Source of the DNA: an uncultured Bacilli bacterium
GTDB lineage: Bacteria; Bacillota_I; Bacilli_A; RF39; UBA660
DNA: 9,769 nt
Assembly: GCA_947629125.1 (NCBI GenBank)
Contig: CANRCO010000043.1
Span: forward strand, 1 to 9,769
Direction of reading: 5' to 3'
The stretch's first letter is position 1, and each line of letters starts with the position of its first letter. Made by a program: the position numbers and the translations under genes. Of this stretch, positions 1 to 5,928 are shown in pieces. The notes beneath the pieces are model-generated. The model made no database searches, was not told the origin of the DNA, and saw only the letters and a program-made list of their open reading frames with translations.

Positions 1-13
1 TTCTATTTGTTTA

Positions 14-49
14 TTAAAATACCCCCCCCCGATTTACATTATGATTCAT
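14..49 (-). CDS. Possible short leftward ORF crossing the G9 tract (length-dependent frame)
   Basis: ATG at 49-47 is preceded by AGAGG at 63-59 (nine bases away) and AAGGA at 57-53. With nine G residues it reads 11 codons, MNHNVNRGGVF, then TAA at 16-14. With eight (or eleven) Gs the frame would stay open to the window edge; with ten it would stop at TAG after a few codons. It follows a TTGCCA/TATAAT promoter, so a leftward transcript is likely, but whether this peptide is translated, or is the phase-variable beginning of a gene beyond the left edge, cannot be told. Confidence 0.25.
   Translation of the reverse strand: MNHNVNRGGVF
22..30. repeat. C9 homopolymer tract (G9 on the minus strand)
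   Basis: Nine consecutive C residues in otherwise very AT-rich DNA. On the minus strand the G9 run lies inside or just after the start of a short leftward reading frame (ATG at 49-47) and downstream of a good leftward promoter. Long G/C homopolymers are classical slipped-strand sites, but an assembly error is also possible. Confidence 0.9.
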
Positions 50-74
50 AGTTCCTTACCTCTCTATCTTTTTT

Positions 75-102
75 ATTATATCAAAAATTAGCTTTTTGGC
101 AA
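75..102 (-). promoter_or_regulatory. Leftward sigma-A-type promoter
   Basis: On the minus strand TTGCCA (102-97), 16-base spacer, TATAAT (80-75): five of six and six of six consensus matches. Predicted start is near 68, just upstream of the AGAGG/ATG and the G9 tract. It would transcribe out of the left edge. Confidence 0.6.
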
Positions 103-108
103 AGAAAA

Positions 109-155
109 AATAAAGAACTTTTGACATCTTTTGTCGAAGTTCTTTACTTTTATTT
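109..155. terminator. Bidirectional hairpin terminator
   Basis: AAAGAACTT (112-120) pairs perfectly with AAGTTCTTT (137-145). GAC (123-125) can add pairing with GTC (133-135). The stem is flanked by T-rich sequence on both strands (ACTTTTATTTTTTT to the right; on the minus strand ATTTTTTCTTT), so it could stop transcription in either direction. Its right arm touches the -35 region of the toxin-like promoter, so the two are packed together. Confidence 0.55.
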
Positions 156-170
156 TTTTATTCTTATAAT
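143..170 (+). promoter_or_regulatory. Rightward promoter of the toxin-like mRNA
   Basis: TTTACT (143-148), 16-base spacer, perfect TATAAT (165-170). The -35 is a 4/6 match. The expected start is near 176-177, immediately before the 5' arm of the inverted repeat at 179, so the transcript would begin with the sequence able to pair with its own 3' end. Confidence 0.5.
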
Positions 171-205
171 AGAGTCCTTAGAAACAGCTGAGTTACAGGT
201 GACTA

Positions 206-245
206 CCACCTTTACAGGGGGTTTTGGTATTCGTAGTAAAGGTGG
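206..245 (+). promoter_or_regulatory. Hairpin that sequesters the toxin-like ribosome-binding site
   Basis: CCACCTTTAC (206-215) pairs over ten bases without mismatch with GTAAAGGTGG (236-245), leaving a 20-base loop. The right arm contains the Shine-Dalgarno AAAGGTGG (238-245) of the ORF starting at 254. In this fold the ribosome-binding site is entirely double-stranded. CCACCTAA at 328-335 could be a second, distal anti-Shine-Dalgarno partner. Confidence 0.65.
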
Positions 246-253
246 GGATAATT

Positions 254-322
254 ATGAAAGAAAAATATTTCTATCAGATTATTATCTTATTTTTATTATT
301 AATAATTATAATATTTAAATGA
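254..322 (+). CDS. Small hydrophobic peptide, candidate type I toxin (22 aa)
   Basis: ATG at 254, TGA at 320-322, 22 residues. The product begins MKEKYFYQ and continues as an unbroken run of Ile, Leu and Phe, ending in a Lys: a charged N-terminus plus one membrane-spanning helix. AAAGGTGG lies eight bases before the ATG and is held in a perfect ten-base stem. Size, composition, occluded start and the convergent antisense promoter are what is known for type I toxins (Ibs, Fst, AapA groups), which insert in the inner membrane when the antisense RNA is lost. I do not recognise this peptide as any named family. A leader peptide or chance ORF in a structured RNA remains possible. The overlapping longer frame at 121-318 is out of register and has no ribosome-binding site. 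Confidence 0.55.
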   Translation: MKEKYFYQIIILFLLLIIIIFK

Positions 323-390
323 GAAAACCACCTAATTTAGTTTAGGTGGCACAACCGGTAGTCACCTGAGCTAAGCTCAGCTGTTTCTAC
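321..390 (-). ncRNA. Predicted ~70-nt antisense RNA (candidate type I antitoxin)
   Basis: A minus-strand promoter (425-397) should start RNA near 390, and a hairpin followed by TTTTCTC (349-321) should end it. The predicted RNA is about 70 nt and fully complementary to the 3' part of the toxin-like mRNA from the TGA stop onward. Because of the inverted repeat, its 5' end (TAGAAACAGCTGAG) also copies the 5' end of that mRNA. No reading frame of note is present. The RNA has not been matched to a known family; the call rests on promoter, terminator and geometry. Confidence 0.45.
328..349 (-). terminator. Terminator of the antisense RNA
   Basis: On the minus strand CCACCTAA (349-342), six-base loop, TTAGGTGG (335-328), then TTTTCTC. 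It is an eight-base perfect stem with a U tract on the minus strand only; on the plus strand it is followed by CACAACC and would not terminate. Confidence 0.6.
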
Positions 391-396
391 GTTTTT
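366..396 (+). terminator. Probable 3' end of the toxin-like mRNA
   Basis: The local hairpin CTGAGC-TAA-GCTCAG (366-380), or the long 5'/3' stem ending at 389, is followed by CGTTTTTATT. The T run is close to the end of the long stem but ten or so bases from the local hairpin, so efficiency is uncertain. Confidence 0.4.
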
Positions 397-425
397 ATTA
401 TATGCTATTTTTTTATTTTTAGCAA
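397..425 (-). promoter_or_regulatory. Leftward promoter for the antisense RNA
   Basis: TTGCTA (425-420), 17-base spacer, perfect TATAAT (402-397). The predicted start near 390 is just outside the right arm of the inverted repeat, mirroring the toxin-like promoter, which starts just outside the left arm. Confidence 0.45.
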
Positions 426-446
426 GAAAAAATAAATCAAATATTA

Positions 447-475
447 ATAAAAAAATATTCCACTTAAGGAATACT
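447..475 (-). terminator. Terminator of the parA-ychF operon
   Basis: On the minus strand AGTATTCC (475-468), six-base loop, GGAATATT (461-454; one G-T pair), followed by a run of seven T. It begins at the ychF stop codon and is the only convincing intrinsic terminator downstream of the long leftward operon. Confidence 0.75.
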
Positions 476-1581
476 TATTTACTAACATTAAATCTGAATA
501 AACATATGTCGCCATCTTGCATTAGATAATCTTTACCTTCTAAACGCAAACGACCATTTTCTTTGACTTTTTTTTCATCTTTATATTGAAATAAATCAGT
601 ATAACTCATAACTTCGGCTTTAATAAAACCTTTTTCAAAATCGGTATGGATGATACCGGCACATTTTTTGGCATTCATTCCTTTAGTAAAAGTCCAAGCT
701 CGTACTTCATCTTTTCCAACCGTAAAAAACGTTTCCAAATTTAAAATTTTATAACTAGCTAAAATCAATTGGTCTAACCCACTGTTAGCTACACCAACAT
801 CTTTTAAAAATACTTTTTTTTCTTCATCATCTAATTCGGCTAATTCACTTTCCATTTTGGCACACATCATTATGACTTGTGTATCTTCCTTTTTAGCATA
901 ATCAAATAATTCTTTTGTATAATTGTTACCATTATTTACTAAAGATTCTTCATCAACATTAGCTACATAAATTAATGGTTTTAATGTTATTAAACTAAAA
1001 TTTTTTAATACTAATTTTTCTTCACTAGTTAATTCTATTAATCTTAAAGGAATACTTTTTTCTAAACTTTCTTTAACTTTAGTTAATGTTGCTACTTCAA
1101 ATAAAGCTTCTTTATCTTTAGTAGTTTCTGCTTTTTTAACAATTTTATTTAGACGATTTTCCACAATTTCTAAATCAGCAATAATTAATTCTGTATTAAT
1201 GATTTCAATATCACGAACAGGATTAGGCATTCCTTCAACATGAGTTATATTTTTATTATCAAAGCATCGAACAACTTCACAAATTGCATCAACTGAACGA
1301 ATATGTGATAAAAATTTATTACCTAAACCTTCACCTTTACTAGCACCTTTAACTAACCCAGCAATATCTGTAAATTCAAAAGTTGTAGGTATTAATGATT
1401 TAGGTTCATATAATTCATTTAAAAATTTTAAACGCTTATCAGGTACTTCTACTACACCTATATTTGGTTCGATTGTCGCAAAAGGATAATTTGCAATTAA
1501 TATTTCTTTTTTAGTTATTGCATTAAACATAGTTGATTTACCAACATTAGGTAGACCAACAATTCCGGCTTTTAGAGCCAT
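475..1581 (-). CDS. ychF: Redox-responsive ATPase YchF (Obg-family P-loop protein)
   Basis: 368 residues, close to the usual 363-366. The P-loop is GLPNVGKST at residues 9-17, the switch II region DIAG starts at residue 72, and the base-recognition motif is NVDE (208-211) rather than NKxD, the change by which YchF prefers ATP over GTP. The segment after 72 (LVKGASKGEGLGNKFLSHIR) is the family signature, and the last ~85 residues form the TGS domain. YchF binds ribosomes and modulates translation and stress responses in the cytoplasm. The start is fixed by AGGAGG six bases upstream of the ATG. It is the last gene of the operon, 15 bases after the transporter gene; in Bacillus subtilis the orthologue yyaF also lies near soj/spo0J. 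Identification is firm; its physiological role is still debated in the literature. Confidence 0.97.
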   Translation of the reverse strand: MALKAGIVGLPNVGKSTMFNAITKKEILIANYPFATIEPNIGVVEVPDKRLKFLNELYEPKSLIPTTFEFTDIAGLVKGASKGEGLGNKFLSHIRSVDAICEVVRCFDNKNITHVEGMPNPVRDIEIINTELIIADLEIVENRLNKIVKKAETTKDKEALFEVATLTKVKESLEKSIPLRLIELTSEEKLVLKNFSLITLKPLIYVANVDEESLVNNGNNYTKELFDYAKKEDTQVIMMCAKMESELAELDDEEKKVFLKDVGVANSGLDQLILASYKILNLETFFTVGKDEVRAWTFTKGMNAKKCAGIIHTDFEKGFIKAEVMSYTDLFQYKDEKKVKENGRLRLEGKDYLMQDGDICLFRFNVSK

Positions 1582-1596
1582 ATTAACCCTCCTTTA

Positions 1597-3147
1597 TTAG
1601 ATAGCTACTGCCCCTCCAATTCCAATTGGTAGACCTATTATATACCAAATTATTAAGATTGCCAATAAAATTGCTCCGGTAGCTAGTGCATATGGAATCT
1701 GCGATTTAATAGCAGATATTAACCCAATAGGTTTTTCACTTTGATTATAGTTTTCTAAATAAGCTAAATAGATTACAAAATAAGCAAACATTGGAGTTAA
1801 TCCTAAAGCGAATGTTTCTCCAAAGCGGAAAATTACTTGAGTAAATTCTGGAGATATACCATTATTCATAAAGTATGGGACAATTGAACCTGACATAATA
1901 GTCCATTTATTAATAGACGATGGCAAGAAAATTGTCGTTATTGCCACGACGAGGAATAAAACTATAATTAATGGAATTCCCGAAAAATTAGAATTACTAA
2001 TAAAATTAGTTAAACTAGAAGCAATCATATTTCCAATATTTGTTTGTTTAAAAATACTAATAAATGTTGCAGCAAAGAAAATTAAGACTAATATTGAACC
2101 AATATTATCTAATGAATGACCTAAATCTTCACATACATCTTTATGGTTTTTAATAGTTTTAGCTCCTAAACCATAGAAGAAACCTAATATTACAAATAAC
2201 ATTGTAACAATAAAGACAAAGCCATTACTAAAGAATGATTCACTACTAAATAACTTATCAATATAATAAACTTGCGTATCATCTAATAATTTACCAGAGA
2301 AAGGTAAACCAGGAATAATATTATAAATAAATATCAAAATATAAATTATTCCAGCAAATATAGCAATTATTAATCCTTTTAATTCTTTACGACCTATTAC
2401 TAAATCATCTTCTACGCTACTTTTTTCAAATTCATAAGTTTCCATTTTATTAGAAGTAAATCTTTCCGTAATATAAGTAATAATTATTGCAATTGCCACA
2501 ATTGCTAAAAGCATAATGAATAGAAAAGCAGTTGTTTTAACAGCATAATCAGCATCTAACATATGAGCTGCTAATGTTGTCAAACTCAATAGAGAACTAT
2601 CAATACTACTTAATAGAGCATTAAGACCACTACCACAAGATAAGGCAGCAAAAGCAGTAATTATACCTAACCGAGGATTTCGATGTCCATATTTATATAA
2701 CAGGCCACTTAAAGGAATTAAAATTATATAAGATAAATCACCAATGATACTACTAATAATACATATTAATACTAAAAAGAAAGTAACATGAATTTTTTTA
2801 GCACTTTTCGTAAGTAGAGTAAAAGTTGTTTTTAAAAAGCCGCTTTTTTCCATTACTCCTATTCCAATTAAGATAATTATTAAACTACTAAGTGGAGCAA
2901 AAGCAACAAAATTAGAAACTGTATTAGTAAATATATATTTTAAACCACTAATACTAAATATAGATTCTATGCCAACTAAAGTTGAAGAATATTCATTAGT
3001 ATTAGGATTTATTTTTAAATATGATGATTCGATATCAATAATTGATAATATACCACTTAATACTATTGCAAAAACCATTAAAATAATTAAAGACATAATG
3101 GGATGAAGCCCAATAGTTTTTTTAATTTTATTTCTTAATTTTATCAT
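1597..3147 (-). CDS. AbgT-family transporter (p-aminobenzoyl-glutamate / antimetabolite type)
   Basis: About 516 residues, many hydrophobic helices throughout, basic N-terminus (MIKLRNKIKK). The family is recognised from the C-terminal part, with LPSSINKWTIMSG followed by a TPMFAYF segment, and from the N-terminal segment around SGLKYIFTN. Characterised relatives (AbgT, MtrF, YdaH) move p-aminobenzoyl-glutamate or export p-aminobenzoate-like compounds and sulfonamides; the substrate here is unknown. The ATG at 3147 has AGGTG six bases upstream; the in-frame GTG at 3156 is part of that Shine-Dalgarno and is rejected as start. The first 20 bases overlap the DUF951 gene, so translation is probably coupled. 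This gene is the unusual member of an otherwise conserved origin-proximal operon. Confidence 0.85.
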   Translation of the reverse strand: MIKLRNKIKKTIGLHPIMSLIILMVFAIVLSGILSIIDIESSYLKINPNTNEYSSTLVGIESIFSISGLKYIFTNTVSNFVAFAPLSSLIIILIGIGVMEKSGFLKTTFTLLTKSAKKIHVTFFLVLICIISSIIGDLSYIILIPLSGLLYKYGHRNPRLGIITAFAALSCGSGLNALLSSIDSSLLSLTTLAAHMLDADYAVKTTAFLFIMLLAIVAIAIIITYITERFTSNKMETYEFEKSSVEDDLVIGRKELKGLIIAIFAGIIYILIFIYNIIPGLPFSGKLLDDTQVYYIDKLFSSESFFSNGFVFIVTMLFVILGFFYGLGAKTIKNHKDVCEDLGHSLDNIGSILVLIFFAATFISIFKQTNIGNMIASSLTNFISNSNFSGIPLIIVLFLVVAITTIFLPSSINKWTIMSGSIVPYFMNNGISPEFTQVIFRFGETFALGLTPMFAYFVIYLAYLENYNQSEKPIGLISAIKSQIPYALATGAILLAILIIWYIIGLPIGIGGAVAI

Positions 3148-3334
3148 AATTTTCACCTAATATCTTTTTTACTTTTTTTTCAAATTCTAAACGACTCATC
3201 ATGATTTCATGATTGCATTTAACACATTTTAATTTTAAGTCAACACCTATTCTTGTAATTTGCCATAAATTAGTTTTACAGGCATGAGGCTTTTTCATCA
3301 TTACATAATCATTTATTTTATATATCTTTTCCAT
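3128..3334 (-). CDS. DUF951 family small protein
   Basis: 68 residues, beginning MEKIYKINDYV. The KKPHAC segment (H17, C19), the CVKC pair (C37, C40) and the MSRLEFEKKVKKIL end are the DUF951 pattern; the His and Cys residues suggest metal binding, but no function is established. Start: the ATG at 3334 has GAGGTG six bases upstream, whereas the ATG seven codons earlier (3355) has no ribosome-binding site. It overlaps the 3' end of the mscS gene by 17 bases, which contains its Shine-Dalgarno, and overlaps the transporter gene by 20. DUF951 genes commonly sit beside mscS-like and ychF genes in Bacillota, which supports the call. Confidence 0.88.
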   Translation of the reverse strand: MEKIYKINDYVMMKKPHACKTNLWQITRIGVDLKLKCVKCNHEIMMSRLEFEKKVKKILGENYDKIKK

Positions 3335-4133
3335 TATGCACCTCGATTTGTTCATATGGTATTTTCAATTTGTTTTTATCATATGCTTGTTTTATTATTT
3401 TTAAACTTTCATATTTTATATCATATTTTCGTCCTTGACGACACACTATTTTAATTCGATAATTAACTGCTGAAGAGCCTAGTTCATTTATACCTAAATA
3501 TGTACTTTCTTTAGATACCCCTTCAATTAATTTTATTTGTTCAATAGCTTCTTTTAAAACTTTTTCAACTTTTTCTGTTTTTTCTTCATAGGCTGTAGGA
3601 ACATCAATAATTACTCCAGCTAATTTTTGACTTTGATTAATTATATTAGAAATATTTCGATTTGCAATGATTAAAACATCACCATTGATACTTTTTATTT
3701 TTGTTGATTTTAATCCTAATGATATAATCTCTCCTGTAAAATCACCAAATGTAACATAATCTCCTACTACAAAATAATTTTCCATAATTATAGTAATTCC
3801 ACTTATTATATCTTTTACAGTATCTTGCAAAGCTAAGCCTAAAACTACTCCAGCTACACCTAAGCTTGCAATTAAACTTTTTGTATCAACGCCATATATT
3901 TCTAAAATTATTAAAATAGCAATAATAAATATTACATATAATATTATATTTTCAAAAAGGATTTGTATTGTCTTCCTTCTTTTTATTTCAATTGGAGTTT
4001 TACCTTTTATTACTATTTTCTTTACTACACTTAATAAAAATTTATAAATAAGAAAACTAAAAGCAATAACTAAAATTACTCCATATACTTGTTTTTTCTT
4101 TAATATATCTAATAAAAATAGAAAGTAATCCAT
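3318..4133 (-). CDS. mscS: Small-conductance mechanosensitive channel (MscS family)
   Basis: About 271 residues, near the 286 of E. coli MscS. Three hydrophobic segments come first. The pore-lining helix is the Gly/Ala-rich stretch SLGVAGVVLGLALQDTVKD, followed by the beta domain (VGDYVTFGDFTGEI, then IANRNISN) and an alpha-beta C-terminal domain. MscS channels open under membrane tension to release solutes during hypo-osmotic shock. Start choice: the ATG at 4133 has GGAG nine bases upstream; an ATG five codons earlier (4148) has only a weak AGAAG, so the protein may be 276 residues. It lies 5 to 20 bases after parB. The B. subtilis soj/spo0J region also carries a channel gene nearby. Confidence 0.93.
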   Translation of the reverse strand: MDYFLFLLDILKKKQVYGVILVIAFSFLIYKFLLSVVKKIVIKGKTPIEIKRRKTIQILFENIILYVIFIIAILIILEIYGVDTKSLIASLGVAGVVLGLALQDTVKDIISGITIIMENYFVVGDYVTFGDFTGEIISLGLKSTKIKSINGDVLIIANRNISNIINQSQKLAGVIIDVPTAYEEKTEKVEKVLKEAIEQIKLIEGVSKESTYLGINELGSSAVNYRIKIVCRQGRKYDIKYESLKIIKQAYDKNKLKIPYEQIEVHNGKDI

Positions 4134-4153
4134 TAAATCACGCTCCATAGTTA

Positions 4154-5041
4154 TTAATCTTCTTCAATTTGAATATTTAATATTTCTAAAATTCTTTCTA
4201 AATCTTTTTCTGAATCAAAAGGAATTTCTAATTTATTACGAGTTATTTTTACTTTTGTACCTACTTTATCACTTAACTTTTCTTCATATATCGCATATAA
4301 AGGATTAACAACTTTTTTAATTTGATGTTTTTTTGGAAGTTCTTCATTTCGAACTAAAGTTTCAATATCTCTAACACTTAATTTTTCTTTTACTATTTTA
4401 TTAGCTAACTCATTAATTTTAGCATTATCATTAATTTTACTTAATACTCGAGCATGACCCATAGAAATTTCTTGATTAATGACTAATTTTTTGGTTTCTT
4501 CTGGTAATACTAGTAATCCTAATAAATTAGTTATATGAGTTCTACTTTTACCAAATTTTTGAGCTAACTCTTCTTGAGTTAAGTTGTTTTCTCTTAAAAT
4601 ACTTTGGTAAGCTTGAGCTTCTTCAATAGGATTTAAATTTTCTCTTTGAATATTTTCAACTAAAGCTATTTCTTTCATTTGTTGGTCGTTGAAATCTTTG
4701 ATAATTGCAGGAATTGTTTGTAATCCGGCTTTGCGCGCTGCTTTAGTTCTTCTTTCACCAGCGACAATTTCATAGCCATAAATACTTTGTTTAACTATAA
4801 TTGGTTGAACTACTCCATGTTCTTTAATACTTTGAGCTAATTCGTTTAAAGCATCTTCATTAAAAGTTTTACGTGGTTGATATGGGTTGCTTCTTAACTC
4901 GTTTAAGTTTATTTCAACAATATCACTTTTTTTAGCTTTATTAATTATATCTTTTTCAAATCCTTCAAAATCGATAATTTCATTTGAAAATAATTGTTCT
5001 AGACCTTTACCTAAAGCCTTTCTTTTTTGATTATTCTCCAT
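4154..5041 (-). CDS. parB: Chromosome-partitioning protein ParB / Spo0J
   Basis: 295 residues. The N-terminus ALGKGLEQLFSN is typical of chromosomal ParB and carries the ParA-contacting region. The CTP-binding ParB domain has NPYQPR (52-57) and GERR (95-98), followed by ENIQREN (129-135). A helix-turn-helix at about 154-176 (LTQEELAQKFGKSRTHI) reads parS DNA, and the C-terminal end forms the dimer interface. ParB loads as a CTP-dependent clamp at parS near oriC, recruits SMC and, with ParA, segregates origins. The start overlaps the end of parA by 11 bases and has only a distant AAGGAAG, so translation is probably coupled to parA. No good parS site is visible in this window. Confidence 0.96.
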   Translation of the reverse strand: MENNQKRKALGKGLEQLFSNEIIDFEGFEKDIINKAKKSDIVEINLNELRSNPYQPRKTFNEDALNELAQSIKEHGVVQPIIVKQSIYGYEIVAGERRTKAARKAGLQTIPAIIKDFNDQQMKEIALVENIQRENLNPIEEAQAYQSILRENNLTQEELAQKFGKSRTHITNLLGLLVLPEETKKLVINQEISMGHARVLSKINDNAKINELANKIVKEKLSVRDIETLVRNEELPKKHQIKKVVNPLYAIYEEKLSDKVGTKVKITRNKLEIPFDSEKDLERILEILNIQIEED

Positions 5042-5816
5042 CTCTTAAAATCACTTCCTTCGCTAAATTTTCATAAGCTAAAGTTGCTCGACTTGTTGGG
5101 TCATATTCGTTTATAGGCTTACCATGGCTTGGTGCTTCTACTAATCGAACTAATCGAGGAATAATTGTATTAAATACTTTATTTTTAAAGCATCTTCTTA
5201 TTTCTTCAATTACTTCTAAACCGATATTAGTTCTACCATCAAGCATTGTAAGTAAAACACCTTCTATTCTTAAATTAGAATTCATATTAGATTGAACCAT
5301 AATTATAGAATTTAATAACTGATGAATACCTTCTAAAGCATAAAATTCACATTGAACAGGAATTATGACTGAATCACTAGCTACTAAAGCATTCATTGTT
5401 GTTATTCCTAATGATGGTTGACAATCAATAATTATATAATCAAAATAATCTTTAATTTCACTAATGGCATTTTTTAATTGTTCATTTTGACGAAATGTTT
5501 TATCATCTAACATCTTTTTAACAAATTCAACTTCTACCCCAGCTAAATTAATGGTAGCAGGAATTACTGACAAATTGGTAAATTTTGTCCGAATAATTGC
5601 TTGTTTAATATTACATTGACCAGTTATAACATCATATATATCATTTTTAAAATCATTTATACTTAAACCAACACCATTAGAGGCATTAGCTTGAGAATCT
5701 AAATCAATTAATAATGTTCGTTTACCTTCCTTACCTAAAGCTGCAGCTAAATTAATGCTAGTTGTAGTTTTACCTACGCCGCCTTTTTGATTAACTAAAG
5801 AAATTGTTTTTGCCAT
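5031..5816 (-). CDS. parA: Chromosome-partitioning ATPase ParA / Soj
   Basis: 261 residues, similar to Soj (253). The deviant Walker A motif KGGVGKTT lies at 11-18 (signature Lys11, P-loop Lys16), Walker A' has Asp38, and Walker B is YIIID ending at residue 131. Basic residues in the C-terminal third (the IIPRLVRLVEAPSHG region) fit nonspecific DNA binding. ATP-bound dimers coat the nucleoid and ParB stimulates hydrolysis; Soj also regulates DnaA. Start: the ATG at 5816 has GAGGTGG four bases upstream; the frame extends ten codons further up (5846) but without a ribosome-binding site and outside the conserved length. It is the first gene of the six-gene operon. Confidence 0.96.
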   Translation of the reverse strand: MAKTISLVNQKGGVGKTTTSINLAAALGKEGKRTLLIDLDSQANASNGVGLSINDFKNDIYDVITGQCNIKQAIIRTKFTNLSVIPATINLAGVEVEFVKKMLDDKTFRQNEQLKNAISEIKDYFDYIIIDCQPSLGITTMNALVASDSVIIPVQCEFYALEGIHQLLNSIIMVQSNMNSNLRIEGVLLTMLDGRTNIGLEVIEEIRRCFKNKVFNTIIPRLVRLVEAPSHGKPINEYDPTSRATLAYENLAKEVILRDGE

Positions 5817-5850
5817 ACTGCCACCTCTTATTTTTTTAATAACCAAAAAT

Positions 5851-5879
5851 ATTTTACCATAAATTATAAACTTTGTCTT
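5851..5879 (-). promoter_or_regulatory. Probable promoter of the parA-ychF operon
   Basis: On the minus strand AAGACA (5879-5874), 17-base spacer, extended -10 TGGTAAAAT (TAAAAT at 5856-5851). The -35 matches four of six, helped by the TG extension. The start would be near 5844, some 30 bases before the parA ATG. Confidence 0.4.
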
Positions 5880-5880
5880 T

Positions 5881-5928
5881 AAAAAGTTCTTTATTTCCCA
5901 AATAAAAAATAATTAAATTTAGAACTTT
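5881..5928 (-). terminator. Weak hairpin terminator after prfB
   Basis: On the minus strand AAAGTTCT (5928-5921) can pair with AGAACTTT (5890-5883), and an inner TTATTT-GGG-AAATAA hairpin sits directly before the second arm; TTTTT follows. The stems are almost all A-T, so read-through from prfB into parA is possible. Confidence 0.35.

Larger units (their letters stand above)
179..389. repeat. Long imperfect inverted repeat enclosing the toxin-like gene
   Basis: TAGAAACAGCTGAG (179-192) is the exact reverse complement of 376-389, and CAGGTGACTACC (196-207) is the exact reverse complement of 357-368. The arms are separated by TTA on the left and AGCTAAG on the right. The 26 paired bases let the 5' and 3' ends of a rightward transcript close on each other. 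The right arm also holds a local hairpin, CTGAGC-TAA-GCTCAG (366-380). I see no flanking target-site duplication, so a simple MITE reading is less attractive than a structured mRNA. Confidence 0.85.

Noticed and set aside
121..318. 65-codon plus-strand frame overlapping the toxin-like locus
   Set aside because: It has no ribosome-binding site, begins inside the terminator hairpin with a non-ATG codon, and crosses the promoter and 5' structured region; the 22-codon frame at 254 in another register has the Shine-Dalgarno.
179..389. MITE or insertion-sequence end pair
   Set aside because: The arms look like terminal inverted repeats, but I see no target-site duplication (TTA versus TAC/ACG flanks), and promoters, a buried ribosome-binding site and an antisense terminator fit a regulated RNA pair better.
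178..396. Known structured RNA such as 6S, SRP RNA, RNase P or a hammerhead ribozyme
   Set aside because: The conserved motifs of SRP RNA, RNase P RNA and the hammerhead core are not present, and the two internal CCACC/GGTGG hairpins do not fit the 6S single long hairpin.
4865..4880. parS-like sequence around ACGTGG inside parB
   Set aside because: By my count only 11 of 16 bases match the parS consensus, and the stretch encodes the conserved NPYQPRKTF segment, so the resemblance is probably coincidental.
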